Assembly: GCA_949425635.1 (NCBI GenBank) | Contig: CASPWD010000003.1 | Span: 124,001-188,000, forward strand | From: an uncultured Bacilli bacterium | GTDB lineage: Bacteria > Bacillota_I > Bacilli_A > RF39 > UBA660 | DNA: 64,000 nucleotides | Direction: 5' to 3' | Shown here: one piece after another, positions 8,412-17,110 of the stretch | How the letters are laid out: every line of letters starts with the position of its first letter | Position numbering within the stretch: the stretch's first letter is position 1 | Made by a program: the position numbers and the translations under genes | The notes under the pieces: model-generated | Told to the model about the DNA's origin: nothing | Databases searched by the model: none | The model's input: only the letters and a program-made list of their open reading frames with translations

Positions 8412-9218
8412 ATGGAAAACAGAAAGACAATTAAATGGATTGTATTAGGTATAATTTTAATAGTTGCAGTAATAGTATTATTTAATTCATTTAAAACAAT
8501 TCCAACAGGATGTGTTGGTGTAAAGACCCAATTTGGGAAAGTACAGAACGATGTATTACAAGAAGGACTAAATGGTAAAATACCATTTATAGAAAAAATT
8601 GTATTAGTAGATTGCAAAACAAAGAAAATAGATGCTACATCTGAAAGTAGCACCAAAGATTTACAAACAGTATCAGTAACAATAGCATTAAATTATAATG
8701 TAAGAAAAGACACAGCAAATAAATTATATAGAGAGGTTGGTACAGACTTTGAAAATATAGTTATAAATCCTGCTATATTAGAGAGTGTTAAGAGTGTAAT
8801 GGCACAATATACAGCAGAAGAGTTAATAACAAAAAGAGCAGAAGTATCTTCAATGATTAGAGAATCATTAACAAATAAAATAGATAGTAGAGGAATTACT
8901 ATAACAGAATTTAATACAACAAATATAGATTTTAGTGATGCTTTTAACGCAGCAATAGAAGCAAAAGCAGTTAAACAACAAGAGGTAGTAACTGCACAAG
9001 CAGAATTAGAAAAACAAAAAATTCAAAATGAAAAGGAAATAAGTATTGCAGAAAAAGATGCAAAAGTAATGGAACTACAAAATAATCAAATAACAGATAA
9101 GACATTACAATTAAAAGAATTAGAAATTAAACAAAAAATGATTGAAAAATGGAATGGACAATTCCCTACTACTATGATGGGTGAGAATACTTCAGCTTTA
9201 TTCAATATAAGTAAATAG
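8412..9218 (+). CDS. SPFH/prohibitin-family membrane protein
   Basis: 268 residues. A basic start and one N-terminal transmembrane helix (residues about 9-25) are followed by an SPFH (band 7) domain with the TIPTGCVGVKTQFGKV segment, and a long C-terminal coiled coil rich in Glu, Lys and Gln. Length and order match short prohibitin/stomatin-like proteins, which form oligomeric rings on membranes. In cells these act in membrane organisation and protease regulation. A phage copy might act at the host membrane on lysis timing, superinfection or protease control, but the sequence does not decide. An AGGAGG-like GGAGGTAG ribosome site precedes it. Confidence 0.88.
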   Translation: MENRKTIKWIVLGIILIVAVIVLFNSFKTIPTGCVGVKTQFGKVQNDVLQEGLNGKIPFIEKIVLVDCKTKKIDATSESSTKDLQTVSVTIALNYNVRKDTANKLYREVGTDFENIVINPAILESVKSVMAQYTAEELITKRAEVSSMIRESLTNKIDSRGITITEFNTTNIDFSDAFNAAIEAKAVKQQEVVTAQAELEKQKIQNEKEISIAEKDAKVMELQNNQITDKTLQLKELEIKQKMIEKWNGQFPTTMMGENTSALFNISK

Positions 9219-9229
9219 AGGTGATATAA

Positions 9230-10033
9230 ATGGCAAAAGTTAGTTTTAAAGATATAGAACATGTTCTACCAGATAATATGATGTGGTTGGAAGACAGAAC
9301 AATATTATTAACTAAAGCAGGTTCAGTTATATATGGAACAAATGTAGAAACATCTGATACTGATTATAAGGGTGTATGTATTCCACCAAAAGAATATTAT
9401 TTAGGATTAAAATCTATAAATGAATATAATAAGTCTGGTGGTAAAAATTTTGGAGAACATAATACAAAAGAAGATATTGATATAGTAATATGCCATATAA
9501 ATAAATTTGTTAGAGACGCTATGCAAGGTGTACCAAATAATATTGATATACTATTTTGTAGAGATGAAGATATAATTCATATAGATGATTTTGGAAAAGA
9601 GTTAAGAAGTATAAGAAAAGAATTTTTATCTAAGGAAATATATAAAAAGTTTTGTGGATTTGCAATGTCACAAAGGTATAAACTAGATATAAAGAAGCAA
9701 AATGGAACTGGCAGACAAGATTTAGTTGAAAAATTTGGTTATGATACTAAATTTGCTTATCATGCTATAAGATTACTATATTGTGCAAAACAAATATTAT
9801 TAACACATGATTATTGTTCTTACAGACCAGAAGAAGAGAGAAAATTATTATTAGATATAAGAGCAGGAAAATATACATTAGAAGAAATATTTGATATGTT
9901 TGACAGATTAGATAAAGAGATACACCAATACTATGATGAAAGTACATTACAAAAGACACCAGATTATCATAAAATAAATAAATGGTTGATAGATATAAAT
10001 GAGAAAGCTTTAAATTATGATTTTACAATATAG
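9230..10033 (+). CDS. DNA polymerase beta superfamily nucleotidyltransferase (RlaP-like)
   Basis: 267 residues. The N-terminal nucleotidyltransferase signature AGSVIYGTNVETSDTDYKG carries the G-S and the D-x-D metal ligands, and IDIVICHINKF supplies the third acidic position. The length and helical C-terminus fit the predicted nucleotidyltransferase family linked to RNA repair (RlaP, PF10127). It lies next to genes for a Thg1-like enzyme and an RNA kinase-phosphatase-ligase, so it probably joins a tRNA end-repair pathway, adding nucleotides to damaged RNA. The family assignment is by motif only. Confidence 0.83.
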   Translation: MAKVSFKDIEHVLPDNMMWLEDRTILLTKAGSVIYGTNVETSDTDYKGVCIPPKEYYLGLKSINEYNKSGGKNFGEHNTKEDIDIVICHINKFVRDAMQGVPNNIDILFCRDEDIIHIDDFGKELRSIRKEFLSKEIYKKFCGFAMSQRYKLDIKKQNGTGRQDLVEKFGYDTKFAYHAIRLLYCAKQILLTHDYCSYRPEEERKLLLDIRAGKYTLEEIFDMFDRLDKEIHQYYDESTLQKTPDYHKINKWLIDINEKALNYDFTI

Positions 10034-10071
10034 TTCTTCTTTATCAGGTTTCCCTAGAAACTATTTTAGAT

Positions 10072-10122
10072 AGACAGTTGATATAAGTTTATAAGTATAA
10101 ATTTCAACTGTCTTAAATTTTT
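10072..10122 (+). terminator. rho-independent terminator
   Basis: AGACAGTTGA and TCAACTGTCT form a perfect 10-bp stem with a loop of about 22 nt, followed by TAAATTTTTT. It ends the SPFH-nucleotidyltransferase unit. Confidence 0.78.
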
Positions 10123-10143
10123 TAATAAATTTTGAAAAAACCC

Positions 10144-10172
10144 TTGACATATTTTAAAACTTATAGTATAAT
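10144..10172 (+). promoter_or_regulatory. sigma70-type promoter, conserved-spacer class
   Basis: TTGACA, TATTTTAAAACTTATAG and TATAAT, identical to the copy at 506. The upstream AATAAATTTTGAAAAAACCC block is shared with the copies at 35111 and 37468. Confidence 0.93.
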
Positions 10173-10215
10173 ATAGGTATAATAAGTAAATAATAGTTTT
10201 AAGGAGGAGTATATA

Positions 10216-11004
10216 ATGTCAAATTCAAAGATAAAAACATTAAGTGATAGAATGAAAGATTATGAATCTGTATCAGATGTTAAACTTACAAAAAGAACAC
10301 CTGTTATAGTAAGAATAGATGGTAAAGCATTCCACACATTTACAAGAGGTTTAGATAAACCATTTGATGAAATACTATCACAAGTAATGCAATATGTTTG
10401 TGAAAATCTTATATTGAGTGTTCAAGGGTGCAAGTTAGCATATACACAGTCTGATGAGATAAGTTTATTATTAACAGACTGGGATAAATTAACTACTGAT
10501 AGTTATTTTGATTATAGATTACAAAAGGTATGTTCAGTAATAGCATCAGCAGCAACAATGTATTTTAATAAGTTTGTAACACAAAAGGTATTAGCTTGGT
10601 CTGGTTATGCAAATTCAGATGAACCAGAGAATTTAGACTTATTTAATAAATGGCAAAAGAAAATGGGTATAGCAATGTTTGATGCAAGAGCATTTAATAT
10701 ACCAAAGGAAGATGTATGTAATTACTTTTTATGGAGGCAACAAGATGCATCAAGAAACTCAATACAATCACTAGGACAATCAAAGTTTAGTCAAAAACAA
10801 CTTGATAAGAAAAATACAAGTGATATACAAGATATGTTAATGGAAAAGTACAATATAAATTGGAATAATTTAGAAACTAAATGGAAAAGAGGATTTTGTG
10901 TATATAGAAAAGATGAGGGAATATTCTGTGATACAGAAATACCATTATTTAATAAAGATAGAGATTTTATAGATAAATTTTTATTAGTACCAGAAGAAGA
11001 GTAG
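10216..11004 (+). CDS. thg1: tRNA-His guanylyltransferase-like protein (Thg1-like)
   Basis: 262 residues with the Thg1 hallmarks: RIDGKAFHTFTRG near residue 34 (first metal-binding Asp), LDKPFD, and YTQSDEIS with the second acidic metal site. Thg1 and Thg1-like proteins add nucleotides in the 3'-to-5' direction. Eukaryotic Thg1 adds G-1 to tRNA-His, and bacterial or phage forms usually repair 5'-truncated tRNAs using the opposite strand as template. Two tRNA genes follow at once, and other RNA-repair genes lie on both sides, which supports 5'-end repair. It has its own promoter and an AAGGAGG site. Confidence 0.93.
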   Translation: MSNSKIKTLSDRMKDYESVSDVKLTKRTPVIVRIDGKAFHTFTRGLDKPFDEILSQVMQYVCENLILSVQGCKLAYTQSDEISLLLTDWDKLTTDSYFDYRLQKVCSVIASAATMYFNKFVTQKVLAWSGYANSDEPENLDLFNKWQKKMGIAMFDARAFNIPKEDVCNYFLWRQQDASRNSIQSLGQSKFSQKQLDKKNTSDIQDMLMEKYNINWNNLETKWKRGFCVYRKDEGIFCDTEIPLFNKDRDFIDKFLLVPEEE

Positions 11005-11028
11005 TGGGCTTAACCCACCAAATTATAT

Positions 11029-11104
11029 GCTTCATTAGCCAAGTTGGTTAAGGCAACAGATTGCAAATCTGTGACCATTGGTTCGAATCCAATATGAAGC
11101 TCCA
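11029..11104 (+). tRNA. tRNA-Cys(GCA)
   Basis: Acceptor stem GCTTCAT/ATGAAGC, anticodon stem ACAGA/TCTGT with loop TTGCAAA (GCA), T arm ATTGG-TTCGAAT-CCAAT, discriminator T and an encoded CCA. It is probably co-transcribed with the upstream Thg1-like gene, 25 bases away. Confidence 0.94.
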
Positions 11105-11113
11105 ACCCTATAT

Positions 11114-11188
11114 AGGAGTGTAGTGTTAATGGTAGCACAGCAGTCTCCAAAACTGTTTGTCTGGGTTCAAATCCTAGCACTCCTGCCA
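11114..11188 (+). tRNA. tRNA-Trp(CCA)
   Basis: Acceptor stem AGGAGTG/CACTCCT, anticodon loop CTCCAAA (CCA), T loop TTCAAAT, discriminator G and an encoded CCA. It lies 9 bases after tRNA-Cys. Confidence 0.94.
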
Positions 11189-11223
11189 AATATATAAGAT
11201 TATAATATAAGAAGGTGAGGTTT

Positions 11224-12120
11224 ATGATAGAGTGGAAAACAATCGAAAACAACCAAGATTATGAAGTATCTAATATGAGTATAGTTAGAGAAAAATCAAC
11301 AGGTAAATATTTAAAACATTATACTTTATCTACATCGGGAGGTTCTAGAACAAAAGTATATTTGAGAACAGGTACTCGAAAAGGTTTTAGATTAATAGAC
11401 CTTGCTAATTTAGTTGCAGAATATTTTGTAGATAATAAAGATGGTTTAGATGTTGTTGATTTTAAAGATGGTGATTCTTCTAATTGTTTAGCATCTAACT
11501 TATATTATAGAAATAAAATTACAGATAGAGGTTACTTTCATAAAGTATATGAAAGTAAAACAGACGAAGAATATATAAAGGAAGCAATAGCAGATTATAG
11601 AAAAAAGTATCCTAATGATTATTTTATGGAAGATAAAGATTTGGAAATTGAATATCAAATGAGAATGTTAGATAATAGAAATAAAGGTTTTGCAAGAACA
11701 ATGCACTTGTTTGACCATGCAAAAATAATACATAATCAAAATTCAAGTAAAATAGAAGAATATATAGATGATACATATAGTAATACTACTGTAGATATAA
11801 TAAATGATGAATTTATACTTAATGAGATAGATAAAATAGAAAATAATTCTAGAATAGTACAAAAGTTAATATATCATTTGAATAATACACTTACAACAAG
11901 AGAATCTTTTGTATTAAAGTACAGGTATGGTCTATTACCAGATATATATTATAAAGATATACCAAAAATAAAAGATGGAACAAGTTTAAATAATGCACCA
12001 TATACATTAGAAGATACAGGAAGGCAACTAGGTGTAACAAAAGAAAGAATAAGACAAATAGAAGCAAGGGCATTTAGGAAATTAAGACACCCATCAAGAT
12101 TAGGAGGTAGCTATGAGTAA
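11224..12120 (+). CDS. sigma70 region 4 protein fused to NUMOD4/degenerate HNH
   Basis: 298 residues. The N-terminus starts [20 protein letters not shown], a NUMOD4 motif, then shows an HNH homing-endonuclease fold remnant: LVAEYFVDN...[20 protein letters not shown]. In active relatives the central segment reads close to VNHKDG..N....NL; here the His is replaced (VDF), so the nuclease is probably dead. The C-terminus, [15 protein letters not shown] and then [28 protein letters not shown], is a classic sigma70 region 4 HTH that contacts the -35 element. No clear region 2 is seen, although the 100-residue helical middle could hold a diverged one. I use ATG 11224 over GTG 11215 on ribosome-site spacing. 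It is a candidate phage transcription factor. Confidence 0.87.
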   Translation: MIEWKTIENNQDYEVSNMSIVREKSTGKYLKHYTLSTSGGSRTKVYLRTGTRKGFRLIDLANLVAEYFVDNKDGLDVVDFKDGDSSNCLASNLYYRNKITDRGYFHKVYESKTDEEYIKEAIADYRKKYPNDYFMEDKDLEIEYQMRMLDNRNKGFARTMHLFDHAKIIHNQNSSKIEEYIDDTYSNTTVDIINDEFILNEIDKIENNSRIVQKLIYHLNNTLTTRESFVLKYRYGLLPDIYYKDIPKIKDGTSLNNAPYTLEDTGRQLGVTKERIRQIEARAFRKLRHPSRLGGSYE

Positions 12121-12295
12121 TTTTATATGTAATAAGTGCAGAACTTGTAGTAAATTTCCATTTTGTAATGTAACTGAAAGTAAGGATGGAAATTGTGGAG
12201 ATTATATACAAAGAGATAGATATAAGTTTATTAAGAATAGATTGAAAAGCATAGATTATGATACATATTTAAAGGAGTTGTGTAGATATGAGTAA
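12113..12295 (+). CDS. small Cys-rich protein
   Basis: 60 residues with five Cys clustered in the first half (CNKC, C-x5-C, then CGD), which suggests a zinc- or metal-binding knuckle. It overlaps the end of the sigma-like gene by 8 bases and the start of the next gene by 8 bases, so translation is coupled. Function unknown. Confidence 0.75.
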   Translation: MSNFICNKCRTCSKFPFCNVTESKDGNCGDYIQRDRYKFIKNRLKSIDYDTYLKELCRYE

Positions 12296-13193
12296 TAAAG
12301 CACAATTTAATAAAAATTTAAAAATAGATTATAATTTACCTATAATAAGTATTCCAAGTAATAAGACAATACCATTTTTAAAGTGGTATTGTGAAGATAT
12401 TTCAAATACTAGATTAAGTGATATTCCAAAAGTATTTGAAGAAGGATATATAACTATTTCTAATATACCTTGTGAATTTATAAATAATTGTAAAAGTGAA
12501 TTTATAAAGAAGATGGCTAAGGAATGCAAAACAACATATAGAGTAATTGAAGAAGAATTAGAACGTGATGTATATTCAGTTATGTTAAATGATATAGTTA
12601 TAAGTTACAAGTTTATAGATAATCTTCCAAACATAACTATATTTTCAAGTATAACAGAACAGCAAATAATAAATATTCCATTGCAGAAATATAGAGATGT
12701 TGATTATAAGTTGTTATCATCTTTGGGAGATATTAGTGGGATTGGCAATACAATTATTATAGAAAATGCTTCATGTGCAATAGATGGAGAACATGAGTTC
12801 CAAAATTCAATGATGATGATATATACAGGTTTATTTATTAGTGCAATGTGGTATATGACTTTATATAAAAATAAATATAGATATGAACAACAGTTGTCTA
12901 AAGAAGAAGTAAAAGATACTATTTTAAATAGAAAAAGACCTAAAAAAGTATCAAATACTAAGATTATTACAACAAGTTTTTATGATTTATCTAAAGCACC
13001 TCAATCAAAAGTACAAACTATGATTAAAAGAAGGGAAGGATTTGAATATTCTCATCAATTTGATGTTAAAGGGCATTATAGACATTACAAAGATGGTAAA
13101 ATTGTATTTATTGAAAGTTATGTAAAGGCAAAGGATAAGCCAAAATTACAAAGGAATATAATATTAAATCCAGAAGAAAAAGGAGGAAAATAA
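12288..13193 (+). CDS. hypothetical phage protein
   Basis: 301 residues. The N-terminal two thirds are not recognised. Near residue 190 a hydrophobic helix (IYTGLFISAMWYMTLY) could be buried or membrane-associated. The C-terminus has RREGFEYSHQFDVKGHYRHY, a His/Arg-rich strand pattern I associate with uncharacterised phage proteins, with no known activity. It starts at an ATG after AAAGGAG. Confidence 0.75.
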   Translation: MSNKAQFNKNLKIDYNLPIISIPSNKTIPFLKWYCEDISNTRLSDIPKVFEEGYITISNIPCEFINNCKSEFIKKMAKECKTTYRVIEEELERDVYSVMLNDIVISYKFIDNLPNITIFSSITEQQIINIPLQKYRDVDYKLLSSLGDISGIGNTIIIENASCAIDGEHEFQNSMMMIYTGLFISAMWYMTLYKNKYRYEQQLSKEEVKDTILNRKRPKKVSNTKIITTSFYDLSKAPQSKVQTMIKRREGFEYSHQFDVKGHYRHYKDGKIVFIESYVKAKDKPKLQRNIILNPEEKGGK

Positions 13194-13194
13194 G

Positions 13195-13365
13195 ATGAAT
13201 AGAGTATTAGGAATAATTATATGTATTATAATATTTATAATAGGAAATGGAATATTATATAAATATAAAGACGATGTTGCTGCAGGTATGGAAGATTTTG
13301 CTGGAATATCTGCAATAGTGATAAGTATTATAGGAATTTTAGCATGTATAGGAGGCAGTTTTTAA
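13195..13365 (+). CDS. small two-helix membrane protein
   Basis: A 56-codon frame absent from the track, after AGGAGGAAAATAAG. Residues about 4-20 and 37-53 are hydrophobic transmembrane helices flanking a short charged loop (YKYKDD). Its stop overlaps the next start (TAATG). A holin-like, antiholin-like or membrane-takeover role is possible but unsupported. Confidence 0.72.
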   Translation: MNRVLGIIICIIIFIIGNGILYKYKDDVAAGMEDFAGISAIVISIIGILACIGGSF

Positions 13366-13976
13366 TGATAAAGTTTAAATTAGAGGGTAAATGTTATAAT
13401 GTAAAAGATATTGAAATAAATTCAGGGGTAACTGTTTTAACAGGACCTAATGGTAGTGGAAAGACTTATGCTTGTACCCAAATTTGTGATTATTTAGATG
13501 AGCAGAAAAAGAAATATATAAATGTAAATGTGTATGAAGAAGGAAAACATAAAGCAGATAGTTTTACATTATCAGGTGATATGCAGTCATTAGCAAAACA
13601 TATAGTAAGTTCTGAGGGGCAAAGAGTATTTGATACACTTGTAGATATAAATGTTCCAAAGATAGGTGATTATGTAAGACAATTAGTTGATGGTAATATT
13701 AAAGAAGGATATATTTTAATTGATGGTTGTGATAGTGGTGTTAGTATAGATTTAATGCTTACTTATAGGTCATTATTCAGGTTGATATTAGATGATTGTA
13801 AAGAAAAAAATATTGATATACATATTATAATAACTTCTAATAGTTATGAATTAGTATATGATTATGATTGTATTTGGATACCAACGATGGGACATTATAA
13901 ACGAGGTGGAGAAGCAGATGGTTACAATTTGTGGAGAAAGATGTATGAAGATGTTTATAAGGATAGAAATAAATAA
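13365..13976 (+). CDS. P-loop NTPase, ABC/AAA-like
   Basis: 203 residues from ATG 13365 (AGGAGG 9 bases upstream); the track's 13344 start lies inside the preceding gene. A Walker A motif, LTGPNGSGKTYACTQ, is near residue 28. A short SSEGQ segment may be a worn ABC signature. The Walker B strand is YILIDGCDSG, followed by a strand ending IIITSNS, as in ABC-type ATPases. There is no transmembrane or coiled-coil arm. It could be a regulatory or DNA-metabolism ATPase. The acidic residue normally following Walker B Asp appears replaced, so its catalytic competence is uncertain. Confidence 0.83.
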   Translation: MIKFKLEGKCYNVKDIEINSGVTVLTGPNGSGKTYACTQICDYLDEQKKKYINVNVYEEGKHKADSFTLSGDMQSLAKHIVSSEGQRVFDTLVDINVPKIGDYVRQLVDGNIKEGYILIDGCDSGVSIDLMLTYRSLFRLILDDCKEKNIDIHIIITSNSYELVYDYDCIWIPTMGHYKRGGEADGYNLWRKMYEDVYKDRNK

Positions 13977-13987
13977 AGGTGATGATA

Positions 13988-14209
13988 ATGAAGATACCAA
14001 AAAGAATACTAGATTTGATTACAGAGATAGAGGAAATAGGAAGTAAATTAACATTATTGGAAAGTGAGTTATATTCATGGTTAGATAATAGTAATATAGA
14101 TACAGAGTTATTTGATTCTAATAAAGAAATATGTATTGACCATGATTTAGATGCACTATTTCATAGTAATAATGGAACTGATTTAATAGAAGATTTAAAA
14201 AAGTTATAA
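13988..14209 (+). CDS. hypothetical protein
   Basis: 73 residues from ATG 13988, chosen over GTG 13979 because AAAGG is 8-12 bases upstream. Acidic and helical, with a heptad-like N-terminus (ILDLITEIEEIGSKLTLLESEL). Function unknown. Confidence 0.7.
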   Translation: MKIPKRILDLITEIEEIGSKLTLLESELYSWLDNSNIDTELFDSNKEICIDHDLDALFHSNNGTDLIEDLKKL

Positions 14210-14215
14210 AAATAC

Positions 14216-14244
14216 TTGACATATTTTAAAACTTATTATATAAT
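14216..14244 (+). promoter_or_regulatory. sigma70-type promoter, conserved-spacer class
   Basis: TTGACA, spacer TATTTTAAAACTTATTA, TATAAT. It starts 6 bases after the preceding stop and drives the RNA-repair fusion gene. Confidence 0.91.
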
Positions 14245-14272
14245 AAACAAAAACAGAGAGGTAGGAAATTTT

Positions 14273-16729
14273 ATGAGAAATTTAGTGGTTTTAAGGGGAT
14301 GCCCAGGTTCAGGTAAATCAACCTGGATAAAAGAAAATGGTTTAGAGCAATATACAATAAGCCCAGATAATATAAGAATGATGGCATCTGCACCAATATT
14401 GACAGAAAATGGAACAGATGCAACTATATCACAAGAAAATGAATCTTATATATGGTCATTATTATATGAATTATTAGAGAAAAGAATGAAAAATGGAGAT
14501 TTTACTATAATAGATGCAACACATAGCCGTTCAACAGATTTTAGTAGATATAATTCATTATGTGAATCATATAGATATAGAAAGTATGTAGTATCATTTA
14601 CAGATGTACCAAAAGAAGTATGTATAGAAAGAAATCATCAAAGAAATGCCTATAAAAGAGTTCCTGATGAAGTAATTGATAAAATGTATGCAAGATTTGA
14701 AACTCAAGAAAAGACAAGTGGTTGGGTAGATATTCCTAGAGATAAGTTTTGGGAAACATTTAGTAATAAAGAATTTGATTTTAATGAGTATAAAAGAATA
14801 CATATTATAGGAGATATTCATGGTTGTTTTAACCCATTAAAAGAATATATACTAAAACAAACATATACAGAATATCAAGAAGAAGTAAATTCTCAAAATT
14901 TACATCAATTTTTAAATGATGAAGATGCTTATATATTTGTAGGGGACTATTTAGATAGAGGACTACAAAATAAGGAAGTATTAGAATTTATTATTAGTAT
15001 ATGTCAAAAAAGTAATGTACTTTTATTAGAAGGAAATCATGAAAGATTTATTTGGTATTGGGCAAATGAACTGGATAGCGAGATTAAAAGTAAAGAATTT
15101 ATGAACTTTACATTACCACAAATTAAATCAATAGACCCATCAAGTATGAGAAAGTTTTATAGAAAACTAGGACAAATGGCTTATATAAACTTTAAAGGAC
15201 AAACATATTTTGTATGTCATGGGGGATTGAATACTATCCCAAATAATTTACCTTTAATATCAACAAGTCAAATGATACATGGTGTTGGAGCTTTCAAATT
15301 CCCTATTGACGAATCATATACAGAAAACATGAAAAATAAATCAATAATACAAATACACGGACATAGATATATTGCACCAGAAAAACCAATGAGAGATTTA
15401 CCTTTATCATTCTCATTAGAGGATGGTGTTGAATTTGGTGGAAATCTAAAAGTAGCAGAATTAACAAATAAGGGTATATTTTTCCATAGTATAAAAAATG
15501 ACTTATATAGGGATACATCTTGGGAAGAACACCAACAAATAGTAAATACACAAGAAATAAATATAGAAAATATTGTAGATAGATTAAGAAATAATAGAAA
15601 TATAAGAGAAAGTGTATTAGAAGGTGGAATATCATCATTCAACTTTACACGTAAAGCATTTGAAAAAGATAAATGGGATAAGGAAACTGTTAAAGCAAGA
15701 GGTTTATTTATAGATACTGTAAATAATAAAATAGTAGCAAGAGGTTATGAAAAGTTCTTTAATATAAACGAACAAGAATCATGTAGATTATTTAATTTAA
15801 AGAGATTATTTGATACAGATGAAGAAGTTGTTGCTTATAAAAAATATAATGGTTTCTTGGGCATTTTAAGTTATTATAATGATAATTTACAATTTCATAG
15901 TAAATCTTCAAATTGTGGAGAATATGCAATGTATTTTAAAAATTTATTTTATAATACATTTACAGAAGAACAAATAGACAATATTACAGTATTTCTAAAA
16001 AATAATAATATGTCAATGACATTTGAAGTTATAGATTTAGAAAATGACCCTCATATTATAGATGAAAAAGAAAGTAGAGTTGTCTTATTAGATATAATTC
16101 ATAATAAAGTAGATTTTGAGAAGATACCTTATGATGGATTAATGCAAATTGCTAAATCGTTAAAATTAAAAGATACAGATTATAAGCAAGTATATATTAA
16201 ATTTGATACATATAGGCAATTAACTGAATTTTATGAACAACATAAAAATCAAAATGAATTAATAGACACAGATATAGAAGGCGTTGTAATTGAATGTGGA
16301 ACATTTATGACAAAGCTTAAATTTAGTTATTATTCTTTTTGGAAGTCTATGAGGACTGTTTATGAAATGACTATGAATGGTAAAAATGTAGAATTAAGAA
16401 AACTATATAATGCAACTGCGAATTATTTTTATAAATTTATTAAAGATAAATATGATGATAAATGTGTTGAGTATATGAAAATATTAGATAATATAAATAA
16501 TGATTTTGTAAAATTATCTGATTTAAAACAATGTGAACTAGCAGAAGATGGTGAAAGTATAATTATGCAAAAACAAATAAAAACTAGAACAGAAACAGGT
16601 TATACTTGTGAAAATATAAAAGAAAATATTAATATTGGTAAAGAAAATATCAGTAAGATAGTTGAACTAAGGAAAAAAGATAATATTATTTCATTAAGAA
16701 ATGAATATTATGCAAATGGAGGAGTATAA
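14273..16729 (+). CDS. pnkp: Pnkp-like RNA kinase-phosphatase-ligase fusion
   Basis: 818 residues from ATG 14273 (the track start lies inside the promoter). Domain 1, residues about 1-160, is a polynucleotide kinase with Walker A RGCPGSGKSTW and the IIDATHSRS segment. Domain 2, about 175-390, is a calcineurin-type phosphatase with GDIHGC, GDYLDRG, EGNHERF, a VCHGG motif and IHGHR. Domain 3, about 440-800, is a nucleotidyltransferase ligase with ARGYEKFFN and a candidate adenylated lysine in YKKYNGFLG. This order is that of bacterial Pnkp, which heals 2',3'-cyclic phosphate and 5'-OH ends and seals them. It would repair tRNAs cut by host anticodon nucleases. No Hen1 methyltransferase is seen nearby. 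Confidence 0.92.
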   Translation: MRNLVVLRGCPGSGKSTWIKENGLEQYTISPDNIRMMASAPILTENGTDATISQENESYIWSLLYELLEKRMKNGDFTIIDATHSRSTDFSRYNSLCESYRYRKYVVSFTDVPKEVCIERNHQRNAYKRVPDEVIDKMYARFETQEKTSGWVDIPRDKFWETFSNKEFDFNEYKRIHIIGDIHGCFNPLKEYILKQTYTEYQEEVNSQNLHQFLNDEDAYIFVGDYLDRGLQNKEVLEFIISICQKSNVLLLEGNHERFIWYWANELDSEIKSKEFMNFTLPQIKSIDPSSMRKFYRKLGQMAYINFKGQTYFVCHGGLNTIPNNLPLISTSQMIHGVGAFKFPIDESYTENMKNKSIIQIHGHRYIAPEKPMRDLPLSFSLEDGVEFGGNLKVAELTNKGIFFHSIKNDLYRDTSWEEHQQIVNTQEINIENIVDRLRNNRNIRESVLEGGISSFNFTRKAFEKDKWDKETVKARGLFIDTVNNKIVARGYEKFFNINEQESCRLFNLKRLFDTDEEVVAYKKYNGFLGILSYYNDNLQFHSKSSNCGEYAMYFKNLFYNTFTEEQIDNITVFLKNNNMSMTFEVIDLENDPHIIDEKESRVVLLDIIHNKVDFEKIPYDGLMQIAKSLKLKDTDYKQVYIKFDTYRQLTEFYEQHKNQNELIDTDIEGVVIECGTFMTKLKFSYYSFWKSMRTVYEMTMNGKNVELRKLYNATANYFYKFIKDKYDDKCVEYMKILDNINNDFVKLSDLKQCELAEDGESIIMQKQIKTRTETGYTCENIKENINIGKENISKIVELRKKDNIISLRNEYYANGGV

Positions 16730-16902
16730 TGTTACTAATTAGAAGAATTGGAAATAAAAATAGGTTAGCAATACCTCAGGATGTAATGGAACAAATGAAT
16801 CTAAAAGAAGGAGATGCCATTAATATTGATATACAAAATATTAATGGTAATCCTACCATTTTAATTAGAAAAGGAGTAATATATGGAGAATATAAGTCTT
16901 AA
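16729..16902 (+). CDS. AbrB/MazE-like SpoVT domain protein
   Basis: A 57-codon frame not in the track. It starts at an ATG overlapping the upstream stop, after GGAGG. RRIGNKNRLAIPQDVMEQMN and KEGDAINID match the swapped-hairpin AbrB/MazE DNA-binding fold (N-R-L-x-I-P then L-x-x-G-D). Such domains act as transition-state regulators or as antitoxins. No toxin gene is recognisable next to it, and the following gene is a small membrane protein whose start it overlaps. Confidence 0.82.
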   Translation: MLLIRRIGNKNRLAIPQDVMEQMNLKEGDAINIDIQNINGNPTILIRKGVIYGEYKS

Positions 16903-17110
16903 AGATTATTTTATAAATTTATTGTGTAATATTATAATCATCTTATTATTACTAGCTTTTATAATAATATCAATACCTACATTTATTTTAATTGTTATAT
17001 GTCATATAATGGCTCTTATTGGTAAATTCCTGAATAATAGATATATAGATTTAGCTGATGCAATTAGTACATTTATTAATTTACTGAAAGGAGATTGTGT
17101 AGATGAGTAG
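16883..17110 (+). CDS. small membrane protein
   Basis: 75 residues with a long hydrophobic segment, residues about 11-53, enough for two transmembrane helices separated by SIPT. The last 20 residues are soluble. It overlaps the AbrB-like gene upstream and the zinc-ribbon gene downstream. Role unknown; possible inner-membrane host-takeover or lysis-related protein. Confidence 0.77.
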   Translation: MENISLKDYFINLLCNIIIILLLLAFIIISIPTFILIVICHIMALIGKFLNNRYIDLADAISTFINLLKGDCVDE

